Shown here: piece by piece, positions 32,131 through 40,895 of the stretch | How positions within the stretch are numbered: position 1 is the first letter of the stretch | How the letters are laid out: each line of letters begins with the position of its first letter | Source of the DNA: Chitinophaga barathri | Lineage (GTDB): Bacteria > Bacteroidota > Bacteroidia > Chitinophagales > Chitinophagaceae | Direction: 5' to 3' | DNA: 64,000 nt | NCBI RefSeq assembly: GCF_003807585.1 | Contig: NZ_RMBX01000010.1 | Span: 186,001 to 250,000, forward strand | Program-made: the position numbers and the translations under genes | Notes under the pieces: model-generated | Database searches by the model: none | Seen by the model: only the letters and a program-made list of their open reading frames with translations | What the model was told of the DNA's origin: nothing

Positions 32131-32928
32131 TTAAATAAGAGGCTGATAGTTCTCCACCGTGATTTCGGCTACTGTACCGGCTGGAGAATTCTTCACAAAG
32201 GTGATGTTTCCCCCGATAATATTCAAACGGCTTTCGATATTTTTTAAACCCAGGTGGCCTGTCTTTTTCCGCTGTTCCTCGAATTTGTCGATGAGTTTGC
32301 CGTTCCCGTCGTCTTCCACGCGGATGGTGAGCAGGGAAGGGGTGCTCTGGTAAGTGATCTGCACATGGCGTGCTTCGGCGTGTTTCAGGATGTTGTTCAT
32401 CAGCTCCTGTACTACGCGGTAGATGTTCAATGCCTTCTCCCGGTCCACGTTGTAGCTGGTGCCGTCCGTCCGGAAGGAGATGAGGATCTCGCGGTTTTTG
32501 TTCATCAGGCTGGAAAAGGAATCCAGCGCATGGCTGAGCCCGAGATTTTCCAGGGTGGTGGGATGCAGGCTTTGGGAGATGAACCGGAGCTGCTGGATAA
32601 TGGAATCTGCAAACTCCTTGGTTTCTTTGATCTTTTCCTTTTCCCCGTTCCCGGCCAGCTGCTGGAGGTGGTTGAGCGAAAGTTTCAGCACAGACAGTTG
32701 GGCGCCCACTTCGTCGTGCAGGTCTTCCGCGATCCTTTTGCGCTCGGTTTCCTGCCCCTGCAATACCGCCACGAGGCGTTCCTTCTGCAGCTGCAGGTCC
32801 TTGTCCTTCAGGATGAGTTTGTACTGGACTACCTGTTTCTGTTGCAACACGACCATGATCACCACAAAAATCCCGAGGCTGAGCATCACGATGGTACCTA
32901 TCAATATTAACTGCAACGTTCCGTTCAT
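32131..32928 (-). CDS. Sensor histidine kinase, HisKA_3 (NarX/LiaS-like)
   Basis: 265 residues from ATG 32928 (MNGTLQLILIGTIVMLSLGIF). The open frame goes further upstream but overlaps the preceding gene. One N-terminal helix leaves almost nothing outside, so the kinase has no sensory domain of its own. A coiled-coil linker follows, then HisKA_3 with the phospho-acceptor His71 in ERKRIAEDLHDEVGAQLSVL, and an HATPase domain (RVVQELMNNILKHA, VEDDGNG, GHLGLKNIESR). The ATG overlaps the stop of the upstream membrane protein gene (ATGA), so the two are coupled. Confidence 0.92.
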   Translation of the reverse strand: MNGTLQLILIGTIVMLSLGIFVVIMVVLQQKQVVQYKLILKDKDLQLQKERLVAVLQGQETERKRIAEDLHDEVGAQLSVLKLSLNHLQQLAGNGEKEKIKETKEFADSIIQQLRFISQSLHPTTLENLGLSHALDSFSSLMNKNREILISFRTDGTSYNVDREKALNIYRVVQELMNNILKHAEARHVQITYQSTPSLLTIRVEDDGNGKLIDKFEEQRKKTGHLGLKNIESRLNIIGGNITFVKNSPAGTVAEITVENYQPLI

Positions 32929-33599
32929 GCCTTGGCCTTTTTTATCTTTTGAAGCCCAATATAAAAAAGAAAGACCTGAATTATGCCTGCAATCCATGTT
33001 AAGGCAGCTGTAATGCGGTACATATTTACCAGTACCTCCTGCGGACCGGCCTGCTGGATCATGTTATAGGAGAGGTTGAGCATGAAGGAACAGCACATTT
33101 CCACGAATAAACCGGCGTTGAACCAGAAGACGGGGAGGGAGTTGATAAAAATGGACTGTTCTATCAGATTTTCATCCCGCGTCAGCTGGAGGAAAAAGAG
33201 GATCGCATACACGATCAGTACAAAGGTGCGTATAGAGATAAATATGGAGTTGAATTTCAGGTACCCCTCCAGTACGGTAATGTCTGCCAGGAATATGACG
33301 GTACATGCCACCAGCAATATCCGGATGGCTTTGTGAATTTTTTCGCTTTTAAGGACCCTTAAATAAAAAAAGGAGAGAATGTAGAACTGGATCAACATCA
33401 TACAGGAAATGAACGCCATGTTGTTGCCATACAGCCGTGCAAACACTTCACACCCTAAACCGTAGAATACGGCGGAGATCAGGTAGATGTATATAAGTCG
33501 TTGTTCTTTGTTGAACAGTTTGGAGCTTATTGCAAAGGGGATCAGAAGCAGGGCTTCGATCCCCAACATGCAATACCAAAAAATGTGATGAAGCAGCAC
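32925..33599 (-). CDS. Seven-helix-like membrane protein, candidate sensor
   Basis: 224 residues (GTG 33599; an ATG ten codons later is the alternative start). About seven hydrophobic segments, separated by short loops, with several Arg/Lys-rich cytoplasmic turns (YLRVLKSEKIHKAIRI, QKIKKAKA at the end). It looks like a 7TM receptor-type or rhodopsin-fold protein but I cannot assign a family. It is translationally coupled to a histidine kinase that has no input domain, so I infer that it senses a signal and passes it to the kinase. Confidence 0.7.
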   Translation of the reverse strand: MLLHHIFWYCMLGIEALLLIPFAISSKLFNKEQRLIYIYLISAVFYGLGCEVFARLYGNNMAFISCMMLIQFYILSFFYLRVLKSEKIHKAIRILLVACTVIFLADITVLEGYLKFNSIFISIRTFVLIVYAILFFLQLTRDENLIEQSIFINSLPVFWFNAGLFVEMCCSFMLNLSYNMIQQAGPQEVLVNMYRITAALTWIAGIIQVFLFYIGLQKIKKAKA

Positions 33600-33609
33600 T
33601 TAGTAGTCT

Positions 33610-34005
33610 TTATCCGTTATCTGAATTCAATGGATTGGCCTTGGGGCAATCATAAGGGCAATAAGTGTCTGTTCCCAGGATGTCCGAGGCTGGTTCACCA
33701 TCTTTTTCCAGGTGCGCGGTGGCGGAAGGGATGATGTCATTGCCTTCAGCGTCGCAGGCTACCAGGAGGAATTTTTTGTCGCGCTTGCCGTCACCGTCAA
33801 TATCCAATCCATAATAAATGCGGATGCCGGAAGCGGTAGGTTTGTTGGCCAGCAGTTCGTGGATCTTGTCGATACCGAAGAAGCCGGACAATAAGGGATC
33901 TTTGTGTTTTTTACGATCGATCTGGTCGATCCGGTAGGCTTGCGTTTGTTTGGAGCCTTTTAGCAGGGAGAGAAATTTCCCTGCTTCTTTGGAGAACTTT
34001 GACAT
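33610..34005 (-). CDS. Unknown 131-residue protein with a DxDGDG loop
   Basis: No signal peptide or helix in the membrane. A central GLDIDGDGKRDKKFLLVACDAEGND has the calcium-loop look of EF-hand or dockerin-type motifs and repeats in a milder form in CDAEGND. The C terminus is CPYDCPKANPLNSDNG, a CPxxC metal- or disulfide-type motif. It is 10 bp upstream of the membrane protein of the kinase operon, so it may be the first gene of a four-gene operon (34005 to 31452). I recognise no family. Confidence 0.65.
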   Translation of the reverse strand: MSKFSKEAGKFLSLLKGSKQTQAYRIDQIDRKKHKDPLLSGFFGIDKIHELLANKPTASGIRIYYGLDIDGDGKRDKKFLLVACDAEGNDIIPSATAHLEKDGEPASDILGTDTYCPYDCPKANPLNSDNG

Positions 34006-34460
34006 GTGTTGCTTTTTTTAGAGTTAGTTAGAAAATGTCGGTGGTAAAATTATTACAAAATCCCACTTTTCAAAGAGGAGGCAAACCCTCCGCCCAGCCT
34101 GTATTCAGGCCTTGAATGCCAATTACAATCGCGCCCACTGCGGATTCTGAAGGGCTTATACCCAACCTTGGGGATGCCCTTTTGCGTGGTTCTCCCTATA
34201 AAATGCGTATAAGTACGCATTCCCATTTTTCGGGTATCAACGCTTGATTCGGTCCTCATTCTTACCAACCTTTGTAATAGTGAACATGAGGACGTAAGGA
34301 GGGTTGTAGACCGTGTTAATTCCAATATTTTTTACACGCACTCGGGCCTTTCTACCATCGTTTGTTTCGTTAGTATGCAGAGGGCAGCCGGTGGCCCGGA
34401 TACCGGCAGATAAAGAAAAAGATCGTTACCCCCAATTTTGTAGAACCAAAAGTGATCGCT
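34006..34460. other. 455-bp divergent gap with palindromes, no gene
   Basis: Lies between the 131-residue gene and the 280-residue gene. It carries TGCGTA-TAAG-TACGCA at 34204-34219 (listed separately), an 8-bp inverted repeat GTCCTCAT/ATGAGGAC spanning 34252-34292, and GCCGGT/ACCGGC at 34387-34392 and 34402-34407. I see no riboswitch or RNA that I recognise and no convincing ORF. Confidence 0.6.
34204..34219. promoter_or_regulatory. TGCGTA-TAAG-TACGCA palindrome
   Basis: Perfect 6-bp arms with a 4-bp spacer, about mid-way in the gap between two divergent unknown genes. It is a likely regulator binding site; the nearby NarL-type regulator is one candidate, not shown by sequence alone. Confidence 0.4.
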
Positions 34461-35303
34461 ATGAGTTACCTGTTAATCGGAAACATCTCTGCGCTGATTT
34501 GTGAAGAGTGTATTGAACCTCTCGCCAACGCCCGCATCCGGATCTATCTTCCGGGTACGCCTTACGAGGCGGACGAGCTGGCGCGCGGTATTTTTAAAGA
34601 CTTAAGGCTGCTGTCCGAAAGAGATGTGCAGTCCAAGGAAGAACGCCTGTTGGCCGAATCCCGGCTGGACGAACGGGGGAATTTCAGCATCAGCTGGGAA
34701 GACCTGCACCTGTTCACCGAACCGCTGGAAATGGATATCTGCCTGAACAACGTACCCGGCAGAGATCAAGGCCAACAGGAATGGATCCAGTATCATCTCA
34801 GCACCTTCGTGCCGCATTGGAAACGTTCGCGGGACAAGTACCTGGCCGCTTTTGCCTACGTGGTACCGTCGGACAAATGGTCCGCCATCCGCAGGGAATT
34901 CGGCGCCTGGGCTATTGCCGGCACCGTCAGGCATTTCGAAACGCATGAAGTGCTGAAAGGAGTGAGGGTGGAAGTGTATAACGCCCTTACGCGGAAGCCC
35001 CTGGCTATCGCCTTCACCGGCGAAACAGGCCGCTACAAACTGTATTTTAACCGCCCCGGTGGCAAACCAGGCCCTGATGTTTATTTTAAAGTATTCGGCA
35101 ACCACGGGCTTATCTGGAGCGAAGACCCGGACAATGCCCTGCAGCCCGAACGGCAGCAGGTGGCCAACTGTACGAAAATTAACCTCGCCGTAGTGCCTGC
35201 CGCCGCGGAAAAAAAAGCCGCAAGGCTCACGGGCTGGATCAGTGACTTTATCAGTAACAAAAACACAAAAAGTAATTATAAAGACCGGTACGTAATGTAC
35301 TAG
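34461..35303 (+). CDS. Unknown protein with carboxypeptidase-regulatory-like domains
   Basis: 280 residues from ATG 34461 (MSYLLIGNISALICEECIEP). The gene has no signal peptide. The N-terminal ~75 residues (GNISALICEECIEPLANARIRIYLPG) and a second region from about residue 155 (GTVRHFETHEVLKGVRVEVYNALTRKPLAIAFTGETGRYKLYF) resemble the beta-sandwich folds of transthyretin-like or carboxypeptidase-regulatory domains, often found in cell-surface or structural proteins. The absence of a secretion signal makes this unusual. It is divergent from the 131-residue unknown gene and the kinase operon across a 455-bp gap. A terminator follows. Confidence 0.55.
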   Translation: MSYLLIGNISALICEECIEPLANARIRIYLPGTPYEADELARGIFKDLRLLSERDVQSKEERLLAESRLDERGNFSISWEDLHLFTEPLEMDICLNNVPGRDQGQQEWIQYHLSTFVPHWKRSRDKYLAAFAYVVPSDKWSAIRREFGAWAIAGTVRHFETHEVLKGVRVEVYNALTRKPLAIAFTGETGRYKLYFNRPGGKPGPDVYFKVFGNHGLIWSEDPDNALQPERQQVANCTKINLAVVPAAAEKKAARLTGWISDFISNKNTKSNYKDRYVMY

Positions 35304-35334
35304 TCCTCCAATGTTGGAAAGCCCCAATTCTACG

Positions 35335-35382
35335 AACAGCTGCCTACCCTCAGCCAAGCCTCCCACAGGCAGCTGTTTTTTC
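35335..35382 (+). terminator. Terminator of the unknown 280-residue gene
   Basis: CAGCTGCCT, a 21-nt loop, AGGCAGCTG and TTTTTT, 33 bp after the stop. Two more hairpins lie further down the same gap, TGCCCG-GCAA-CGGGCA followed by T5 (35472-35492) and GGTGC-GCAT-GCACC (35499-35512). Confidence 0.8.
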
Positions 35383-35556
35383 TTTCCTTCCGCCCCAGGG
35401 CGCTGGAGGTTCTTCAAAATCGTTTTGCTTATAAAATTTACACCCGTATGTCCCGGCTCCCGAAAGGGGGCTGCCCGGCAACGGGCATTTTTGTGACTGG
35501 TGCGCATGCACCGGCTGCCCTCCGGAGTGGGTTCCGGCTATGATGGCCACTGCCCG

Positions 35557-36453
35557 TCAGAACCCGGGGTGATATTGCTGAAGCATGTCCCGCAGGTATT
35601 CGCGGTTCAGATGGGTGTATATTTCCGTGGTGGTGATGCTTTCGTGCCCCAGCATTTCCTGCACGGCCACCAGGTCTGCCCCGCCCTCCACGAGATGGGT
35701 GGCAAAGGAATGCCGGAAAGTATGCGGTGAAATGGTTTTGTTGATCTGCGCCTTTCCCGCCAGCTCCTTGATCATCAGGAAGATCATGACCCGGCTGAGC
35801 GCCGCGCCCCGGCGGTTGAGAAAAAGGATGTCCTCATGCCCCTTTTTTACGGCCATATGCCGGCGGGTGCCTTCGTAATAAAGTTCTATATGTTTTACGG
35901 CGGAGCTGCCGATTGGGATCAACCGTTCTTTATTACCCTTGCCGATCACGCGGATAAACCCTTCGTCGAAATACAGGTGCGAGATCTGGAGGCTGACCGC
36001 CTCGCTTACCCGCAGGCCGCAGCTGTACATGGTTTCAAGGATAGCCTTGTTCCGGTGGCCTTCCGGTTTGCTGAGGTCTATCTGGCCGATGAGCAGCTCT
36101 ATCTCTTCAAAACTGAGGAAGTCCGGCAGCTTGCGGCGTACCTTGGGCGCTTCCAGCAGCTGGGTAGGGTCCGCCTTGATCATATCCTGCAGCAGCAGGA
36201 ACCGGAAGAAGGTTTTGATCCCGGAAATGATCCTGCTCTGCGAGGTGGCCGTCATGCCCAGGGAAGCCACCCACCGCACGCAGCCCTGTAGCTCCTCCAG
36301 CGTCACGTCTTCGGGGGCCAGGGGTTTGTTTTCCATCACCAGGTAACGTGTGAGCGCCAGCACATCCCGTTCGTATGCCTCAATGGTATTGGCAGACAGG
36401 GAACGTTCCAGCCTGAGGTGTATCTTAAATCCGTTGATCGCTGCTTCCCACAT
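35557..36453 (-). CDS. xerD: Site-specific tyrosine recombinase XerD
   Basis: 298 residues from ATG 36453 (MWEAAINGFKIHLRLERSLS), exactly the length of E. coli XerD; the upstream extension is rejected. N-terminal SAM-like core-binding domain, then the catalytic domain: Arg in YSCGLRVSEAVSLQ, Lys in GKGNKERLIP, HxxR in ISPHTFRHSFATHL, LGH in VQEMLGHESITTTEIYTHL, and the nucleophilic Tyr in the last motif. It resolves chromosome dimers with XerC at dif. It has no neighbours that suggest a mobile element, so it is the housekeeping recombinase. Confidence 0.93.
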   Translation of the reverse strand: MWEAAINGFKIHLRLERSLSANTIEAYERDVLALTRYLVMENKPLAPEDVTLEELQGCVRWVASLGMTATSQSRIISGIKTFFRFLLLQDMIKADPTQLLEAPKVRRKLPDFLSFEEIELLIGQIDLSKPEGHRNKAILETMYSCGLRVSEAVSLQISHLYFDEGFIRVIGKGNKERLIPIGSSAVKHIELYYEGTRRHMAVKKGHEDILFLNRRGAALSRVMIFLMIKELAGKAQINKTISPHTFRHSFATHLVEGGADLVAVQEMLGHESITTTEIYTHLNREYLRDMLQQYHPGF

Positions 36454-36780
36454 GACCGCAAGATAATACGTTATCTTTTTACAGGGCCACGTTAACCCGT
36501 ATATCCCAATCGTCACATTAAACAAATCAATCATTCCCCGTACTGCTGTCAACCCCATCTCATAGTGTATCCCAGACACATCTTTCCTTCGTATTAAATA
36601 ATATTTCTATTAATAGCCGTATTTTTGGACAAATAGCCTCATATCACAGGCATGTTTGAATATATTTTACGAATTGCCTGTAATTTTTAGAAATAAACAA
36701 AGAAAAAACCTGATTCTTTTACTACTTTTATGCCCGCTGATTTTTAGCATTAATGTTATATTGACTGCCAAACCACTGTT

Positions 36781-39700
36781 ATGTCGGATTCGCTAAAAAG
36801 GATACACAAGCTGTTAGTAGCTAATCGCGGCGAGATCGCCGTGCGGATTTTAAGAGCGGCCTCGGAATTAAGGATCAGGACCGTGGCGATCTTCACATAT
36901 GAAGACCGTTACTCCCTCCATCGTTACAAGGCGGACGAAGCTTACCAGATAGGAAAAGATGAAGAGCCCCTGAAGCCGTACCTGGACATTGAAGCGATCA
37001 TTCACCTCGCTAAGACCCAGCAGGTGGACGCTATTCATCCCGGTTACGGTTTCCTCAGCGAAAACGTGCAGTTCGCACGCCGGTGCAAGGAAGAAGGTAT
37101 CATTTTCATTGGCCCGGACCCCGAGGTAATGGCCCAGCTGGGTGACAAAGTAGCCGCCAAAACGCTGGCGCGCCGCGTGAATGTGCCCCTGATCGAAGAC
37201 AGCCAGGTGAAACTGGATGATGTGGAGACCGTGAAAAAAGAAGCCAGGCGCATCGGCCTGCCTATTATGCTCAAAGCGGCATCCGGCGGCGGCGGCCGCG
37301 GCATGCGCGTGGTGCGTGATGAAAGCCAGCTGGAGAGATCCTTCCTGGAAGCCCGCAGCGAAGCCGGCAAAGCATTCGGCGACGATACCATCTTCATCGA
37401 AAAGTTCATCGAAGAGCCCAAACACATCGAAGTGCAGCTCATGGGCGACAACCACGGGAACATCGTGCACCTGTACGAGCGCGACTGCTCCGTGCAGCGC
37501 CGTTTCCAGAAAGTGGTGGAGATCGCGCCTTCCCCGAACCTGCCCGTTGAAACACGCAATGAAATTTACGGGTATGCGCTGGCGTTAGCCCGCGAAGTAA
37601 GATATAATAACGTTGGTACCGTGGAGTTCCTGGTAGACCGTCAGAACAAGGTCTACTTTATTGAAGTGAACCCGCGCATCCAGGTGGAACATACCGTGAC
37701 GGAAGAAGTGACCGGCATAGACATCGTGCGTTCACAGATCCTGATCGCCAAAGGCCACCATCTTTCCGATCCCGAGATCTTCCTCAAAAACCAGGACGAC
37801 GTGCGCCTGAATGGCTTTGCCATCCAGTGCCGCGTAACCACCGAAGACCCGGAAAACAACTTCACCCCGGATTACGGTACCGTCATTGCCTACCGCAACG
37901 CGGGCGGCTTCGGGATCAGGCTGGATGAGGGCAGCGCCTATTCCGGCGTAAAGATCTCGCCCTTCTTCGATTCCATGCTGGTGAAAGTGACCGCTTCGGG
38001 CCGTACGCTCAGCGGCGCGGCCAGCCGCCTGCTCCGTACCCTGAAAGAGTTTCGGATCAGGGGCGTGAAAACGAACATCCGCTTCCTGGAGAACGTGATC
38101 ACCCACGATACTTTCCGTAAAGGCAACTGTACCGTAGGCTTTATAGATCAGCATCCCGAACTGTTCAAACTCTCCCAGATACGCGACCGCGCTACCAAAA
38201 CGCTGATGTACATCGCGGATGTGACCGTGAACGGCCATCCCGACGTAAAAGGCAAACACGACGGCCGCAAGTTCCGTGTCCCGCACGTGCCTTCCTTTGA
38301 TCCGCTGGCCCCCGTGCCGGAAGGCAGCCGCAACAGGCTGCTCACTATGGGCCGCGAGGACTTCAGCCAGTGGCTGCGCAACGAAAAGCCTGTTTACTTT
38401 ACAGATACCACTTACCGTGATGCACACCAGAGCCTGCTGGCCACCCGTGTGCGCACCAAGGATATACTGGCCGTAGCGGAAGGATATACGCGGAACAACC
38501 CGCAGATATTCTCTATGGAAGTATGGGGCGGCGCCACCTTCGACGTGGCGATGCGTTTCCTGCACGAGTGCCCCTGGCGAAGGCTGCAGCTCATGCGTGA
38601 GCATATGCCGAACGTATTGCTCCAGATGCTGTTCCGTGGCTCCAACGCCGTAGGGTATTCCGCTTATCCTGAAAACCTGATCGCGAAGTTCATCGAGAAG
38701 GCGTCGGAGAACGGCATAGACATCTTCCGCATCTTCGATTCCCTCAACGATATCGGGGCCATGACGCCCAGCATCGGTTTCGTACGGAACAACACCACGT
38801 CGCTGGCGCAGGCTGCCATCAGCTACACGGGAGACATCCTCAGCAAAGACAACAGCAAATACACCCTCAATTATTACCTGGACCTCGCCAAACGCCTTGA
38901 AGACGCGGGCGCGCACATGCTCTGCATCAAAGACATGGCGGGCCTCCTCAAGCCGCAGGCCGCCACCGTGCTGATAGGTTCCCTCCGCGAAGCCGTGAAG
39001 CTGCCCATCGTGCTGCATACGCACGATACAGCGTCCGTACAGGCGGCCACCTACCTGAAAGCCATCGAGGCCGGTATAAACGTAGTGGACTGCGCGATCG
39101 CATCGCTCAGCGGGCTCACCTCGCAGCCGAACCTGAACTCTATGGCCTCCATCCTGGAAGGCCACGAGCGTAGCCAGCCCATGAATCTTGCGTCGCTCAA
39201 CGAATACAGCAATTATTGGGAAGATGTACGCGAGTACTATTATCCCTTTGAATCGGATATGAAAGCGGGCACCGCACAGGTGTACGAAAACGAGATCCCC
39301 GGCGGCCAGTACTCTAACCTGCGCCAGCAGGCTGAATCCCTCGGCCTCGGCGACAAGCTGGAGACCATCAAACACAATTACGCTGTGGTGAACCAACTCT
39401 TTGGTGACATCGTGAAAGTAACACCCAGCTCGAAAGTAGTAGGGGACATGGCCCTGTTCATGACCTCGAACAACCTGACTGCTGCCGACGTGATGGACGA
39501 ATCCCGCAACCTGGCTTTCCCCGCCTCTGTGCAGGGTTTCTTCAAAGGAGAAATAGGCCAGCCTTATGGAGGGTTCCCCGCCAGACTGCAAAAGATCGTA
39601 CTGAAAGGGCAGGAGCCGCTGAACGGCAAACCGAACGCACACCTCGCGCCGGTGGACTTCGACAGCGACTTTGCGGCCTTCCAGCTGAAGTACCCGCTGG

Positions 39701-40230
39701 CCGAGTTCCTGGACTATCTCAGCTTCCATATGTTCCCGAAAGTGTTCGAGGAATATTACCAGCACGCGCAGGTATACGGCAACGTGGAAGCCATCCCGAC
39801 GCCGGCGTTTTTCTACGGCCTGAGACTGGGAGAGGAGATACTGATCACGCTCAGCAAAGGCAAGACCATCATCGTCAAACTCCTGTACGTACTGCCCGCG
39901 GACGAAAGCGGCATGCGCACGGTCGTGTTTGAGCTGAACGGTTATACCCGCCGCGTGCAGGTACGCGACCGTTCCGTAAAGAGCGAAGTACCGGTGAATA
40001 AAAAGGTGAGCAACCCGGAACTGGAAGTGGGCGCGCCTTTACAGGGCAAGCTGTCCAAGCTGCTGGTGAAATCCGGCGACAGCATCAGCGCAAATACGCC
40101 GCTGTTCATCATCGAGGCTATGAAAATGGAAACCACGGTAACGGCCACACGCGATTCAAAAGTAAAAACCATTCACCTGCGCGAAGGCACCATGGTGCAG
40201 CAGGACGACCTGGTGGTGGAGCTGGAATAG
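36781..40230 (+). CDS. pyc: Pyruvate carboxylase
   Basis: 1149 residues, the full single-chain form. N-terminal biotin carboxylase (KLLVANRGEIAVRILRAASEL, the Gly-rich AASGGGGRGMRVV ATP loop, RDCSVQRRFQKVVEIAPSPN), then a carboxyltransferase domain with the metal-binding DTTYRDAHQSLLATR and KDMAGLL, and a C-terminal biotinyl domain with EAMKMETTV (biotin Lys1115). It makes oxaloacetate from pyruvate, bicarbonate and ATP, replenishing the TCA cycle. It stands alone. A terminator follows. The 327-bp upstream gap to xerD is AT-rich and shows no strong promoter match. Confidence 0.97.
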   Translation: MSDSLKRIHKLLVANRGEIAVRILRAASELRIRTVAIFTYEDRYSLHRYKADEAYQIGKDEEPLKPYLDIEAIIHLAKTQQVDAIHPGYGFLSENVQFARRCKEEGIIFIGPDPEVMAQLGDKVAAKTLARRVNVPLIEDSQVKLDDVETVKKEARRIGLPIMLKAASGGGGRGMRVVRDESQLERSFLEARSEAGKAFGDDTIFIEKFIEEPKHIEVQLMGDNHGNIVHLYERDCSVQRRFQKVVEIAPSPNLPVETRNEIYGYALALAREVRYNNVGTVEFLVDRQNKVYFIEVNPRIQVEHTVTEEVTGIDIVRSQILIAKGHHLSDPEIFLKNQDDVRLNGFAIQCRVTTEDPENNFTPDYGTVIAYRNAGGFGIRLDEGSAYSGVKISPFFDSMLVKVTASGRTLSGAASRLLRTLKEFRIRGVKTNIRFLENVITHDTFRKGNCTVGFIDQHPELFKLSQIRDRATKTLMYIADVTVNGHPDVKGKHDGRKFRVPHVPSFDPLAPVPEGSRNRLLTMGREDFSQWLRNEKPVYFTDTTYRDAHQSLLATRVRTKDILAVAEGYTRNNPQIFSMEVWGGATFDVAMRFLHECPWRRLQLMREHMPNVLLQMLFRGSNAVGYSAYPENLIAKFIEKASENGIDIFRIFDSLNDIGAMTPSIGFVRNNTTSLAQAAISYTGDILSKDNSKYTLNYYLDLAKRLEDAGAHMLCIKDMAGLLKPQAATVLIGSLREAVKLPIVLHTHDTASVQAATYLKAIEAGINVVDCAIASLSGLTSQPNLNSMASILEGHERSQPMNLASLNEYSNYWEDVREYYYPFESDMKAGTAQVYENEIPGGQYSNLRQQAESLGLGDKLETIKHNYAVVNQLFGDIVKVTPSSKVVGDMALFMTSNNLTAADVMDESRNLAFPASVQGFFKGEIGQPYGGFPARLQKIVLKGQEPLNGKPNAHLAPVDFDSDFAAFQLKYPLAEFLDYLSFHMFPKVFEEYYQHAQVYGNVEAIPTPAFFYGLRLGEEILITLSKGKTIIVKLLYVLPADESGMRTVVFELNGYTRRVQVRDRSVKSEVPVNKKVSNPELEVGAPLQGKLSKLLVKSGDSISANTPLFIIEAMKMETTVTATRDSKVKTIHLREGTMVQQDDLVVELE

Positions 40231-40258
40231 AAGTAAAACGATGAAAGTATATAAAAAT

Positions 40259-40286
40259 GAAAGCCCGTGCGATTTGCACGGGCTTT
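40259..40286. terminator. Terminator between pyc and an unknown gene
   Basis: AAAGCCCGTGC-GATTT-GCACGGGCTTT. Convergent genes on both sides make it likely to serve both. Confidence 0.85.
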
Positions 40287-40302
40287 CTGCTTTCACAGAT
40301 TA

Positions 40303-40671
40303 TTATGCTTCCAGCAGTACATAATCGCCATTATCATCTATATCGCTTTCAAGGTAACATTGATAAGTCTCCATCGGAGAGAAACTTGTGATAATGTTAC
40401 GCTCAATAAAAATGTCGAATTCTTCCACAGTTTTTCTGTTGCAAAGTGGACATTCGTCCAGTTCATTGCTGCCGTAGACCTTGACTTTCTTCAGAGCAGC
40501 ACTGCCGGCATCGTATCTTCCGTTCCATCTGGAAGTGTCCCATTGAATGGTGTCTCCGGGTTGGTATTCTATCAACCACAACAGACCGTACTTGAACTGG
40601 ATACGGGTATCGTATTTTACCCCGCAGTGCGCGCATGTTACTTCCGCGATCAACAGATTGTAGGTACCCAT
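40303..40671 (-). CDS. Unknown 122-residue protein with two CxxC motifs
   Basis: Contains CAHC near residue 13 and CPLC at about residue 75, four Cys that could form a zinc ribbon. The region between them (KYGLLWLIEYQPGDTIQWD) is Trp/Tyr-rich and beta-like. The N terminus MGTYNLLIAEVTCAHCG has no signal peptide. I do not recognise a family. It ends convergent with pyc, and its 5' side faces the ZU5 lipoprotein gene across 224 bp. Confidence 0.6.
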   Translation of the reverse strand: MGTYNLLIAEVTCAHCGVKYDTRIQFKYGLLWLIEYQPGDTIQWDTSRWNGRYDAGSAALKKVKVYGSNELDECPLCNRKTVEEFDIFIERNIITSFSPMETYQCYLESDIDDNGDYVLLEA

Positions 40672-40895
40672 ATCATCTAAGTTTTTTTTGAAAGCATAAA
40701 ACTATACAACTTTTGATGCCCATAGAAAAGATATTTCCAAAATACATTGAACCGTTTACCAACTCCCTTCAGCATCTCATCTTGCTTATTCCGCATTTCG
40801 CCCTCTCAAATTTCCGTGTGATATGCGCTGCGCCTACTTTTATGTCTGATAACCCCTAAGGTAACTGCCGGAAATCATTACTTAAATAAACCTTT

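Noticed and set aside
34006..34460. Riboswitch or structured RNA in the gap
   Set aside because: Only simple palindromes are visible; no conserved aptamer or terminator pairing that I recognise.
35557..36453. Integrase of a mobile element
   Set aside because: Length and motifs match XerD, and there are no att repeats, tRNA or phage genes around it.
37732..39765. 677-codon frame antisense to pyc
   Set aside because: A shadow of the high-GC codon usage on the other strand; no recognisable domain, and the pyc frame is fully supported.
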